Source: JABWBH01 sp964526695 (GTDB lineage Bacteria > Planctomycetota > Phycisphaerae > UBA1845). Taken from it: DNA of 64,000 nt. The translations under genes and the position numbers were made by a program. Where the stretch lies: positions 1 through 64,000 of the forward strand of contig CAZGJA010000099.1 in the NCBI GenBank assembly GCA_964526695.1, read 5' to 3'. The notes under the pieces are model-generated. The model was given only the letters and a program-made list of their open reading frames with translations, did no database searches and was not told where the DNA came from. This document shows positions 26,486 to 34,659 of this stretch, piece by piece; the first letter of the stretch is position 1, and each line of letters opens with the position of its first letter.

Positions 26486-28687
26486 ATGAGTTCTTCCTTG
26501 AAAGTCACCTTGCCCGACGGGACCGTCTTGGACCTCCCGCCTGGCGCCACCACGCTGGACGTGGCCTCGAGGATCGGGGCGGGGCTGGCGCGCGCCGCTG
26601 TCGCCGGAAGAGTCACCTGCGACGGGCACTCGGAAGTCATCGACCTTGCCCGCCCGCTGCCCGGCGACTGCTCGATCAAGATCCTCACCAAGTCCGACGA
26701 CGACCCCGACTCCCTCTTCATCCTCCGCCACAGCACCGCCCATGTCATGGCCGAGGCCGTCTGCAAGCTCTTCCCCGAGACCAAGCTCGTGTACGGCCCG
26801 CCGCTGGAGGACGGGTTCTACTACGACATCGACCTGCCGCGCTCGATCACGCCGGAGGACTTCGCCAATATCGAGGCGGAGATGACCCGCATCGTCAAGG
26901 AGGATCGCAAGTTCACCCGCGTCGAGATGACGCGCGCAGACGGCATGGCCAAGCTCGCCGCCGAGCATAACCGCTACAAAATCGACAACGCCGAGCGGGC
27001 CGAGGGCGACACGCTCAGCTTCTACGTCACCGGCGATCGCGTCGGGCAGGACTTCGAGGATCTCTGCCGCGGCCCGCACGTCCCGTCCACCGGCGTCATC
27101 GGCGCCTTCAAGGTGCGGCAGGTCAGCGGCTCGCATTACCGCGGCGACGTGAACGATCAGCGCCTCCAGCGCGTGTACGGCACCGCCTTCTTCAAGAAGC
27201 AGGCCCTCGCCGCGCATCTGGAGCAGCTCGAACAGGCCAAAGCCCGCGACCACCGCGTCATCGGCCAGGAACTCGGCCTGTTCACCATCGACCCGCTCGT
27301 GGGCAGCGGGCTGATCCTGTGGAAGCCGAAAGGGGCCACGATCCGCCTCCTGCTGGAGGAGCACCTGCGCGGCAAGCTCCGCGAGCAGGGCTACGAGCCG
27401 GTCTTCACGCCCCACGTCGGTCGCCTCGAGCTGTACCGCACCAGCGGCCACTTCCCCTACTACCGCGATTCCCAGTTTCCGCCGCTTTACGAGACCGAGA
27501 CCGCGCGGCTGCTGAACGAGTTGTGGATCGCGCTGTACGAAGCGGACAAGGCCGGCGCGTCGGACCCGCTCGCCGGCAAGGTCGCCACGCTGCTCGATGA
27601 GCTGAAGATCGCCGATCCGCCGAAGCACGCCGAGCTGGTCGCGGACCCCGCAAAGCCCGACGCCCGCCGGCTCTGCCGCGGCGCCGGACACGCCGCCCAG
27701 AACCTCCAGCTAGTCCGCGACCACCTGCAGCAGTCCGACGGCTTCCTGCTGAAGCCGATGAACTGCCCGCACCACGTCCGCATCTACGCCAGCGAGCCGC
27801 GAAGCTACAAGGACCTCCCCATCCGCCTTGCGGAGTTCGGCACCGTCTATCGCTACGAGCAGTCCGGCGAGCTGTCCGGCCTGACCCGCGTCCGCGGCTT
27901 TACGCAGGACGACGCCCACCTGTTCTGCACGCCGGAGCAGTTGCCGCACGAGCTGGACGCCTGCCTGAGCCTCACCCGCTACGTCCTCGACATGCTCGGG
28001 CTGGGCCAGTACCGCGTCCGAATCGGCCTGCACGACCCGGACGACCCCAAGTTCATCCACAACCCGGAGGGCTGGCGCCGGGCGGAGGAGGCCATCCGCG
28101 CGGCGGCGGCCACCAGCGGCATGGCCGCCACGGAGGAGGTCGGCGAGGCCGCCTTTTACGGCCCCAAAATCGACTTCGTGGTCAAGGATTGCATCGGACG
28201 CCAGTGGCAGCTTGGCACCGTGCAGGTTGACTACAACCTGCCGGAACGCTTCAATTTGACCTACGTGGGGCCGGACAACCGCCCCCACCGCCCGGTCATG
28301 ATCCACCGCGCGCCGTTCGGCAGCATGGAGCGGTTCGTGGGCATCCTGATCGAGCACTTCGCGGGCGCGTTTCCGCTGTGGCTCTCGCCGGTGCAGATGG
28401 CCGTCGTGACCGTCAGCGAAAAGAGCGACGCGTACGCCCGCGAGGTTCATGAGAAGCTGCGGGCGGCCGGGTTCCGCGTCGAGCTGGACCTGTCCAGCGA
28501 GAAGATCGGACCGAAGAAGCATCGCCATCGCCAGGCCAAGGTGAATTACATCCTCGTCGTTGGGGAGAGCGAGGCGGCCAAGGGCGAGGTGAACGTCAAC
28601 GACCGCGACGGCAAGACGCTCGGCAACCGCCCGCTTGAGGCGTTTATCGTCGAGTGCCGAAGAGAGTCGGATGGAAGGAAGGTCTGA
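26486..28687 (+). CDS. thrS: Threonyl-tRNA synthetase, with catalytic-domain insertion
   Basis: Cytoplasmic enzyme charging tRNA-Thr. Domains in order: TGS (residues 1-65), editing domain with RHSTAHVMAEAV (HxxxH), class II core and C-terminal anticodon-binding domain (from ~640). The zinc ligands are present: Cys in LKPMNCPHH, His in FTQDDAHLF and His in MIHRAPFGS. At 733 residues it is ~90 longer than usual. The extra length is an insert at residues ~331-414, between HFPYYRDSQFPP and DGFLLKPMNC, rich in charged helix-forming residues. ATG 26486 gives the normal TGS start and has a promoter 7 nt upstream. It is followed by infC, the usual order, but across ~400 bp of repeats. Confidence 0.96.
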   Translation: MSSSLKVTLPDGTVLDLPPGATTLDVASRIGAGLARAAVAGRVTCDGHSEVIDLARPLPGDCSIKILTKSDDDPDSLFILRHSTAHVMAEAVCKLFPETKLVYGPPLEDGFYYDIDLPRSITPEDFANIEAEMTRIVKEDRKFTRVEMTRADGMAKLAAEHNRYKIDNAERAEGDTLSFYVTGDRVGQDFEDLCRGPHVPSTGVIGAFKVRQVSGSHYRGDVNDQRLQRVYGTAFFKKQALAAHLEQLEQAKARDHRVIGQELGLFTIDPLVGSGLILWKPKGATIRLLLEEHLRGKLREQGYEPVFTPHVGRLELYRTSGHFPYYRDSQFPPLYETETARLLNELWIALYEADKAGASDPLAGKVATLLDELKIADPPKHAELVADPAKPDARRLCRGAGHAAQNLQLVRDHLQQSDGFLLKPMNCPHHVRIYASEPRSYKDLPIRLAEFGTVYRYEQSGELSGLTRVRGFTQDDAHLFCTPEQLPHELDACLSLTRYVLDMLGLGQYRVRIGLHDPDDPKFIHNPEGWRRAEEAIRAAAATSGMAATEEVGEAAFYGPKIDFVVKDCIGRQWQLGTVQVDYNLPERFNLTYVGPDNRPHRPVMIHRAPFGSMERFVGILIEHFAGAFPLWLSPVQMAVVTVSEKSDAYAREVHEKLRAAGFRVELDLSSEKIGPKKHRHRQAKVNYILVVGESEAAKGEVNVNDRDGKTLGNRPLEAFIVECRRESDGRKV

Positions 28688-28691
28688 AGGC

Positions 28692-28769
28692 AGAATGGCG
28701 AATGCTGAATGCTGAATGCTGAATGTTGAATGGTGAATGCTGAATGGCGAAAGGCGAATGCTGAATGGT
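28692..28769. repeat. Degenerate GAATGCT-type tandem array (D2)
   Basis: Imperfect 7-9 bp units as in D1 at 8182. It begins 5 bp after the thrS stop. A third short array on the opposite strand (GGCATTC, GCATTCA) lies at 28963-28992. No gene is seen in 28688-29084. Confidence 0.9.
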
Positions 28770-28819
28770 GGTTGTCCAGTTCGGAAGGCCCAATGTCGTA
28801 GAGGTTGATCCGGGACCGG

Positions 28820-28875
28820 GTGTGGCACCGGTTTCCAACCGGTGGCTGTAGCACAGGTTTCCAACCTGTGCCGGT
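28820..28875. repeat. Twin-hairpin repeat, family C (copy C2)
   Basis: CACCGGTTTCCAACCGGTG and CACAGGTTTCCAACCTGTG joined by GCTGTAG. Nearly identical to C1 at 8304. Confidence 0.9.
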
Positions 28876-29071
28876 TATGGAACAGGCTCGGTCAGCGGGG
28901 AATGACGAACATCGAATGGTCAACGAGGCCGGAGACATTGGCAGGTGACCTGGGAGTGCCTTTCGGCATTCGGCATTCAGCATTCCGCATTGGCCTTGTT
29001 GCCTTGCGGTTCATGAAAGTTCAGCGCATCGCCGCTCCATCGTGAAGCGGCTCGCGCGGGGGTGGAAGTTC

Positions 29072-29077
29072 AAGGAG
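29072..29077 (+). promoter_or_regulatory. Ribosome binding site AAGGAG of infC
   Basis: AAGGAG lies 7 nt before ATC 29085 and 4 nt before ATC 29082. No ATG, GTG or TTG exists in frame between the upstream stop (29043) and ATG 29169, so this site fixes a non-canonical start. Confidence 0.75.
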
Positions 29078-29084
29078 TTGGATC

Positions 29085-29600
29085 ATCGTTAAGTCGCTTC
29101 GTCTGAATGAGCAGATACGCATTTCTCCTGTTCGCGTCATCGACCAGGAAAACCAGCAGCTTGGGGTCATGCCGACGTCCGAGGCTCTGAACATGGCGCG
29201 CACGGCCGGAATGGACCTGGTGGAGGTCTCCCCCCAGGAAAGCCCCCCCGTCTGCCGCATCATGGACTACGGCAAGTTCAAGTACACCCAGAAGAAAAAG
29301 CAGAAGCAGTCCCACGCCGTCAGGGTGGACCTCAAGGAGGTGCGCCTCCGCCCCAAGACCGACGACAACGACCGCATGATCAAGGTCAACCACGCCCTCG
29401 AGTTCCTCGACAAGGGGCACAAGGTCCAGTTCACCATGCTCTTCAAGGGCCGCGAGCGCTTCAACATGGAATTCGCCATGTCGAAATTCCGCGAAATCAT
29501 CGCGGCCATCGGCGAAAAAGGAAAAGTCATCCGCGCTCCGCTGTCCGAGGGCAAGCGCATGACCATGATCATCGTCCCCGCCAAGCACACCGGACCGTAA
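29085..29600 (+). CDS. infC: Translation initiation factor IF-3, apparent AUC start
   Basis: A 171-residue IF-3 with both domains. The N-terminal domain holds RLNEQIR, GVMPTSEALNMA and the invariant ESPPVCRIMDYGKFKY. A basic linker follows, then the C-terminal domain (KEVRLRPKTDDND, DKGHKVQFTMLFKGRE, LSEGKRMTMI). The first ATG in frame (29169) would delete about 28 conserved N-terminal residues. The only possible start near the AAGGAG site is ATC (29085, or 29082). In E. coli and others infC begins with AUU or AUC and is autoregulated through it by IF-3 itself; the same control is inferred here. The usual followers rpmI and rplT are absent; an M14 gene on the other strand follows. Confidence 0.93.
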   Translation: MVKSLRLNEQIRISPVRVIDQENQQLGVMPTSEALNMARTAGMDLVEVSPQESPPVCRIMDYGKFKYTQKKKQKQSHAVRVDLKEVRLRPKTDDNDRMIKVNHALEFLDKGHKVQFTMLFKGRERFNMEFAMSKFREIIAAIGEKGKVIRAPLSEGKRMTMIIVPAKHTGP

Positions 29601-29759
29601 TATCCAAGCGTTGGTTCGCTGGGCACGGCGCCACGCAGCGCGTCACAGATCGGCACAGCTCGGCGCAGCGCGGACACATCCACGACCGGAGAGCGCTCGG
29701 CTCTGCCCTGCCCTCTCACGGATCGGGAATCTAAGGGCGAATCTACGCACAGCGCGCGG

Positions 29760-31682
29760 TCATGGCGCGGGGGGCGGCTTCACCTGCGGCAGCGTGATGG
29801 TCTGCTGAGCGTCGCCGAAGCGCGGCGAGCTGAGCGTGACGGCGACCAGGTCGCCGGATTGGCCCAACACAAGCCATCGGAGCTTCTCGCGGCCGCCGCT
29901 GCCGGGGATCGACCAGAAGCGGTTGAGGCGCTCGCCGCCGAGGATGCGTTCCAGAGGCAGTTCCAAGGTGACGAGAATGGGGCGGACGCGGCGGGTCTGC
30001 GCGCCCATCGCCGTGGCGGTGGGGAAGTAGCCCTCGTTCATCACGGCCGACTCGATCTCAAACACGTGGGCGGAGAGAGCCTTGACTTTCGGCTCCTCGA
30101 GCACGGGTCTTGGGAATCGGCCCAGGAGTTCGACGAGGAACTCGGTCTGCTTGCCGGCCACGGCATCGAGCTGATCCGGCGGTGGCGTGGTCTGGAAGAA
30201 GGGAATGAAGCCGCCGATCTCGACCGGGCCAAGCTGCGGATGATCGAAGGGTATCCACGGCATGAAGCCCTGCCCCTGCCGCTGCGTGTCGCTGTACGCC
30301 AGCCAGGCGACGGCTTCCTTGTCAGCAGGCTCGGGCTTCTCGGCGGGTTTTTCAGCGGGCTTGGCGGGTGGTTCGGTCGAGTTTGCGGGTGGGTCGTTTG
30401 AGTTGGCGGACTTCTCCGCAGGCTTGGCAGTTTGGTCAGCCGGCTTGGCATGTGGGTCGGTCGGCGCGGCTGCGGGCGGGGGGGGGGCTTCGGCCGGTGG
30501 AGAGTCTGTCGGGGCAGGATGCTCGGCTTCCTTCGCAGGCGGCGGCTCCGCGGGTTTCTGGGATTCAGGCGGCGCGGCGGCTTTGGACTCCTCGGGTCGA
30601 GTCCACACGCGGCAGGCGAACGTGGGCACGCCGAACTGCGCATACGCCCACCCGTGCAGCGCGCCGGCCTCCTCTTCCTTGACCAGCTCCTTGACGCCGG
30701 TGATGTCCTTGTACCGCTTGCTGATCTGCTCATAGATCGCGGCGTCGTCCTTGTGCAGGCTGACGGGGGCGCGCTGCGTCACGTCCATCTTGCCGGCCTC
30801 GGGGAGCTTGACGATGTTGTCGTACCGGCCATAGACGACGGCGACGGCGATGTTGGGATGGGCGAGGAAGAAGTCGATGAGGGCCTTGGACTCCGGCTCG
30901 CTGATGGCGTGGGGTCCGGCAGTCGGGTCATGGTCGGCGTAGCCGTGCGGAAAGTTGCGGTTCAGATCCACGCCGCCCAAGCCGTCTTCGTTGTACTCGC
31001 CATCGCCGTCATCATCGACGCCCTCGATGTACGTCTTGTAGATCGGCTTCTCGCCCTTCGCGCGGTCCGGCTCCTTCAGCAGCCTCGGCTCGGCGGGATC
31101 CGGCAGATGCGTCGCCTCCGGGTCGAGCTTGCGCATCAGCGAGATCTTGCCGTCGCAGTTGACGTCGTCAGGTCCGTCCTCATCGGTGCGGCCGTCGCGG
31201 TCGTCGTCGATGGGTCGAAGCGTTGTCCGCTGCGCGAGTTTGACAGGGGCGAAGAAGGAGGCGCAGGCGTCGGGGTTGGCGCGCGGGATCAGGTAAATCG
31301 TCTGACGATCGAGCAGGTCGCCTTTGGAGGCCGACGGCTGCGGGGCGTTCAACACCGATTCGACAGCGCGGATGGCGACGTCGGTGGTGCAGAAGGTGTC
31401 GCCGTCGAGTCCGGCGATGAGCGCGAGCGCGGGGCGATGATCGACGTCCTGTCCGCGCCCGACGCGCAGCACCCATAGCTCGCGCCCGCCGCGGCTGGAT
31501 CCCAAGGTGGACAGCGCGCAGTCCTGCGGGTGCCGGGCGACCATCTCGTTGAGCCGACGGCTGAGTCGCGCGTCATCCAGATACGCGGACTCGACCGCCG
31601 CGGGCGTCGCGGATTCCTGAATGGACGGAAAGCCCGGCGCGTGGAGTCCGACCGCAAGAAGGAGAATGTTGAGTCCCATCAT
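29760..31682 (-). CDS. M14-type carboxypeptidase-like protein with degenerate active site
   Basis: An exported protein of 640 residues with a signal peptide. The M14 fold is recognisable from SSRGGRELWVLRVG, IYLIPRANPDA and GGVDLNRNFPHGY. The zinc and catalytic residues are replaced: the HxxE motif (usually GxHGxE) reads G91-L-D-G-D-T96, the third ligand region reads VVYGRYDN, and the catalytic Glu position (ELW) reads CRVW (R358). Asp-rich, Ca-binding-like inserts (DDDRDGRTDEDG, DVNCDGKIS, DDDGDGEYNEDG) are typical of planctomycete M14 proteins. Residues ~365-470 are a Pro/Ala/Lys linker with AKPAEKPAEK repeats; a ~170-residue C-terminal region follows. It is probably a non-enzymatic binding protein. 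A G9 run sits at 30479-30487. Confidence 0.82.
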   Translation of the reverse strand: MMGLNILLLAVGLHAPGFPSIQESATPAAVESAYLDDARLSRRLNEMVARHPQDCALSTLGSSRGGRELWVLRVGRGQDVDHRPALALIAGLDGDTFCTTDVAIRAVESVLNAPQPSASKGDLLDRQTIYLIPRANPDACASFFAPVKLAQRTTLRPIDDDRDGRTDEDGPDDVNCDGKISLMRKLDPEATHLPDPAEPRLLKEPDRAKGEKPIYKTYIEGVDDDGDGEYNEDGLGGVDLNRNFPHGYADHDPTAGPHAISEPESKALIDFFLAHPNIAVAVVYGRYDNIVKLPEAGKMDVTQRAPVSLHKDDAAIYEQISKRYKDITGVKELVKEEEAGALHGWAYAQFGVPTFACRVWTRPEESKAAAPPESQKPAEPPPAKEAEHPAPTDSPPAEAPPPPAAAPTDPHAKPADQTAKPAEKSANSNDPPANSTEPPAKPAEKPAEKPEPADKEAVAWLAYSDTQRQGQGFMPWIPFDHPQLGPVEIGGFIPFFQTTPPPDQLDAVAGKQTEFLVELLGRFPRPVLEEPKVKALSAHVFEIESAVMNEGYFPTATAMGAQTRRVRPILVTLELPLERILGGERLNRFWSIPGSGGREKLRWLVLGQSGDLVAVTLSSPRFGDAQQTITLPQVKPPPAP

Positions 31683-31688
31683 GCGGAC

Positions 31689-31717
31689 GGATTAACGGGA
31701 AAACGCACCGATGACAA
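31689..31717 (-). promoter_or_regulatory. Promoter of the M14-like gene, leaderless spacing
   Basis: On the minus strand: -35 TTGTCA (31717-31712), 17-bp spacer, -10 TAATCC (31694-31689), then 6 nt to the ATG at 31682. Confidence 0.6.
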
Positions 31718-31855
31718 GCGCGATCGGGCGCGAAAGCCGACGCGGGGCAGGGTATTCGCGTTGCGAGAATGGCCGACCGCGAGATTTGCGGCGCTCAGCA
31801 ACGGGAGACTCGTGCTGCGACCGGATGCGCGTTGATTACCCGCGCGCCACGGCGT

Positions 31856-31902
31856 GTTCCCGCCTGCGCGGGAATGACGGGGTACGCCAGACCGTGCCAC
31901 CC
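31856..31902. repeat. dRS3-like palindrome fused to half of a family A repeat
   Basis: TTCCCGCCTGCGCGGGAATG (form TTCCC-N8-GGGAA) at 31857-31876 is followed directly by GTACGCCAGACCGTGCCACC, the right half of family A (31882-31902). Confidence 0.75.
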
Positions 31903-31925
31903 GCTCGATTCAGGGGTCTTGGATT

Positions 31926-31975
31926 TCGACGTTTCGGCTTTTTGGCGTTTTGGCGTTTTGGCGTTTCGACGTTTC
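31926..31975. repeat. GCGTTTTG-type short tandem array
   Basis: Units of the form TTTGGCGTT and TTTCGACGT; the complement of the CGAAACGC array at 10453. No gene is seen in 31683-31992. Confidence 0.85.
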
Positions 31976-31992
31976 ATCCCGCCGCGGCGAGG

Positions 31993-33537
31993 TCAAGAGC
32001 CGAGCGCCGGCTGGTCTGAGACCTGCGCCACGGGTTCCTCGCGGCGCAGGAACGTCCAGTCGCGCGGCATGGAGAGCCAGCCTGTGGTCAGGAATCCCAC
32101 GGCGTAGATCAGCAGAAAAACGCTGAAGCCGCGATGCTCGTCGAGGAAGTAGCGGAAAAAGCATGCCAGCGAATAAACGCCCAGGACCAGCTCCGCCATC
32201 CAGAGGTTGCCCGTGGCCGCCTTGTAAAAGCCGCCCGCGCGTTGACCGGTGCTGCCCGACTTGGGCGTGCGCACAAACTCGCCTCCGCGCACGAACAGTC
32301 CGCGAAGCACGGCGATGGCGTTGCTGAGGCACAGCCCGCAGCCGAGAACGAACATGCCCGGGATGGACGCCAGTCCGCCCCAGCGGCCGTCGAGACTGTA
32401 GCGGGCGTAGGCATACGTCAGCGGCGGCGCGATCGACGCCAGCACGACGAGCTTCCACGTCAACCAGAACCACTCCCCGAACAGCGGAACTTCGTCCATC
32501 GCGAAGATGATCGGGCGGGCCACCATCGCCAGGACCAGCATCCACAGCGAGACGGAGTAGTGCGTCAGGTGCAGCGTGGCCTCGAGCTTCTCGCCCAGGC
32601 CGCCCTTGGAGCGCCAGATCCGCGGGAGCAGCTTTCGCGCCACCTGGATCGAGCCGGTCGCCCAGCGGCGCTGCTGGCTCTTGAGGGCGAGGATGTTGCC
32701 GGGCAATTCCGCCGGGCACGGCAGATCGACGCAGTAGTCCAGCTTCCAGCCCGCCAGTTGCGCGCGGTAGGAGAGATCGAGGTCTTCGGTCAGCGTGTCG
32801 CCGCTCCATCCGCCGACGTTGGGATCTTCGATGGCGGCGCGGCGCCAGACCCCCGCGGTTCCGTTGAAGTTCAGCATCAGCCCGTTCCACGCGCGGGCGC
32901 CCTGCTCGATGGCGAAGTGCCCGTCGATGCCCAGCGCCTGAGAGCGCGTCAGCCAGGACTCGTCGCGGTTGAGGTGCGACCAGCGGCCTTGAAGGCATGC
33001 GAGGTCGGATCGCTCGGCGAGCAGCGGGACGGCACGGCGCAGGAAGTCCGTCGGGGGAACGAAGTCGGCGTCGAAAACGGCGATGAACTCGCCGCGTGCG
33101 ACGGAAAGCCCGTGGGCGAGCGCCCCCGCTTTGTAACCCTCTCGGTTGGCGCGGCGGACGATGCGAACGTCCAGCCCGCGCCGCGTCAGCATGGCCGCGA
33201 CTCGATTCACCCGGTCCACGGTTTCGTCGTCGCTGTCGTCGAGAACCTGGACTTCATGCCGCCCTCGCGGGTAGTCCATCGCCGCCACGGCCTGGATCAC
33301 GCGCTCGGCGACGCCGGCCTCGTTGTAGATGGGAATCTGGCTGGTGACGACGGGCCAGCATTCATCCGGGGTGGCCGTCGCGTAGACTTCGATGACTTGC
33401 TTCTGCCGCGCGCGGTTCGTCGCCCGTTGGCGCAGAAAGAGAAAGAGCAGGACGTAGAGGTGCAGCCCGTAGATGGCCAGCGCCAACGTCGCCCCGCCGA
33501 AGAGGGTCAGGACCGCCCAACTGAAAATGGTTTCCAC
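31993..33537 (-). CDS. Family 2 glycosyltransferase, cellulose-synthase-like
   Basis: A 514-residue inner-membrane processive glycosyltransferase. It has an N-terminal helix (residues ~10-35), the GT2 catalytic domain (~60-295) and about five C-terminal helices. The four catalytic motifs are present: D100/D101 (VLDDSDDET), DAD at 156-158, TED at 250-252 and QQRRW at 288-292. This set is that of beta-glycan synthases (cellulose, curdlan, mannan); the polymer made is unknown. No BcsB or PilZ partner is seen nearby. It starts at GTG 33537 with GAAGGA upstream; a possible -10 TATGCT lies at 33580-33585. Confidence 0.9.
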   Translation of the reverse strand: METIFSWAVLTLFGGATLALAIYGLHLYVLLFLFLRQRATNRARQKQVIEVYATATPDECWPVVTSQIPIYNEAGVAERVIQAVAAMDYPRGRHEVQVLDDSDDETVDRVNRVAAMLTRRGLDVRIVRRANREGYKAGALAHGLSVARGEFIAVFDADFVPPTDFLRRAVPLLAERSDLACLQGRWSHLNRDESWLTRSQALGIDGHFAIEQGARAWNGLMLNFNGTAGVWRRAAIEDPNVGGWSGDTLTEDLDLSYRAQLAGWKLDYCVDLPCPAELPGNILALKSQQRRWATGSIQVARKLLPRIWRSKGGLGEKLEATLHLTHYSVSLWMLVLAMVARPIIFAMDEVPLFGEWFWLTWKLVVLASIAPPLTYAYARYSLDGRWGGLASIPGMFVLGCGLCLSNAIAVLRGLFVRGGEFVRTPKSGSTGQRAGGFYKAATGNLWMAELVLGVYSLACFFRYFLDEHRGFSVFLLIYAVGFLTTGWLSMPRDWTFLRREEPVAQVSDQPALGS

Positions 33538-33946
33538 TCGCCGATCTTCCTTCGTTGAGAGCTTTTCGGGAAACCCGCTAGCATATTCGTTTGTCCCCGA
33601 ATGTCACCTGCCCCATGCAATTTCCGACCAGGACGGGTCCGGCAGGCCGGACCCATAAACTGACCCGGCATTGCGCGTGCCTGAAGACGCGCAAGAACCT
33701 GTCCTTGAACGAAGTACATCGCGGCGAAAAATCCGATTCCCCCGGAGCCTTCGCGCAGGCTGAAGCCTGCGGCTCGGGAGGGTCGGTCGTCCGGGGGCGA
33801 TCGGCGCTTGCCAACTTACCGCAACCTCCCAGCTTACCGTCTGAGCCCACGTGGGGGAGAGTTCCGACGGGGCGGGAGTTTTTCTTCAGGCGGGCCGGCG
33901 CGATTCGAGGTTCGCGGCCGACGCGCCATTCATCGCCACTTGTACA

Positions 33947-34168
33947 TCACGCAGATGACGCACCTGTTCTGCACCCGCGAGCAGCACCGGCTGCGAGAAA
34001 GAAACGACGCAGAGCCTCGACTTGACGGTCGAGACGGTGCGCCTGGCGGCCTGTGCCCGGGTGCAAGGCCGGCACCTGCGTCCGTGCAGGCGACGACCGT
34101 TGCATCAGCGGATCTTCGATCAGATCCGCGATGATCAGCGCCGCAATCAGCAGGCCCGCCAGTCCCAT
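33947..34168 (-). CDS. Possible small membrane protein (doubtful)
   Basis: A 73-codon frame whose first 20 residues are a good membrane helix (MGLAGLLIAALIIADLIEDP). The rest is basic and low in structure. There is no Shine-Dalgarno site and no family match I recognise. It is reported because a hydrophobic start of this quality is unusual in a shadow frame. Confidence 0.25.
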   Translation of the reverse strand: MGLAGLLIAALIIADLIEDPLMQRSSPARTQVPALHPGTGRQAHRLDRQVEALRRFFLAAGAARGCRTGASSA

Positions 34169-34270
34169 GCGAAGACAATTCGCCGCCGCCTGCGCCGACT
34201 CGGCATCCGCGCCGACCGGCTTCGCTCCCGCGCGCCGGATAGCTAATCAGTGGTCATGTGGCGCTGTGGT

Positions 34271-34415
34271 GCTGGTCTGGTGAGTTGTAATTACGTTGCA
34301 AGAGTCTTGGATCGCGAAGCTCTTCTTCGCTTTGGGAGAAGGGGGCTGAGGCAAGAGCGCACCGGAGGTCCGCGATCCGGGATTAAGCAACGTGCTTACA
34401 ACTCAGGACACCAGC
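34271..34415. repeat. MITE-like long imperfect hairpin
   Basis: Arms 34271-34299 (GCTGGT, then TGAGTTGTAA, then ACGTTGC) and 34387-34415 (GCAACGT, then TTACAACTCA, then ACCAGC) pair across ~145 bp. Inside are a second pair, GGATCGCG / CGCGATCC, and a small GCGAAG / CTTCGC hairpin. It is poorer in GC than its surroundings. Confidence 0.75.
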
Positions 34416-34429
34416 GGTCCGTGGTGAGG

Positions 34430-34525
34430 GTCTCCCTCGCCAGGGGGACCGGCTTTCCAGCCGGTCATCCTCCGGGCTTTCTCACGGGGCGACAGGCTGG
34501 AAAGCCTGTCCCCCGGACGTTCACC
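34430..34525. repeat. Pair of GACCGGCTTTCC-type hairpins
   Basis: GGGGACCGGCTTTCCAGCCG at 34442 and the facing GACAGGCTGGAAAGCCTGTC at 34490. A single related copy is at 48812-48835. Confidence 0.75.
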
Positions 34526-34659
34526 TCACACTGCTGGAGTTGTATTCGATTTCGTGGTGCGGCGACTGCGAAGCGGAGGGCGTCTTATCACGCGCAAATC
34601 CGCGCGGACTGAAGTCCGCGGCTCGCTCCGCGCGGCGTCGATTCTACGCGTGCCGAAAC

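Larger units (their letters stand above)
33538..34659. other. 1.1-kb gene-poor region with hairpins
   Basis: No convincing gene of normal length. It holds a CGCAGGCTGAAGCCTGCGG palindrome (33756-33775), one possible 73-codon frame (33947-34168), a ~145-bp MITE-like hairpin (34271-34415), a pair of GACCGGCTTTCC / GGAAAGCC hairpins (34430-34525) and a GCGGACTGAAGTCCGC palindrome (34604-34619). Confidence 0.7.

Noticed and set aside
29601..29759. Search for rpmI and rplT after infC
   Set aside because: Neither is present; the next gene is the M14-like gene on the opposite strand.
33591..34025. A 144-codon plus-strand frame after the GT2 gene
   Set aside because: It reads through a palindrome (AQAEACGSGG) and a basic low-complexity tail, without ribosome site or family resemblance.
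34271..34415. Hairpin considered as an integron attC site
   Set aside because: The required GTTRRRY / RYYYAAC core sites are not found at the arm ends and no integron integrase is seen.
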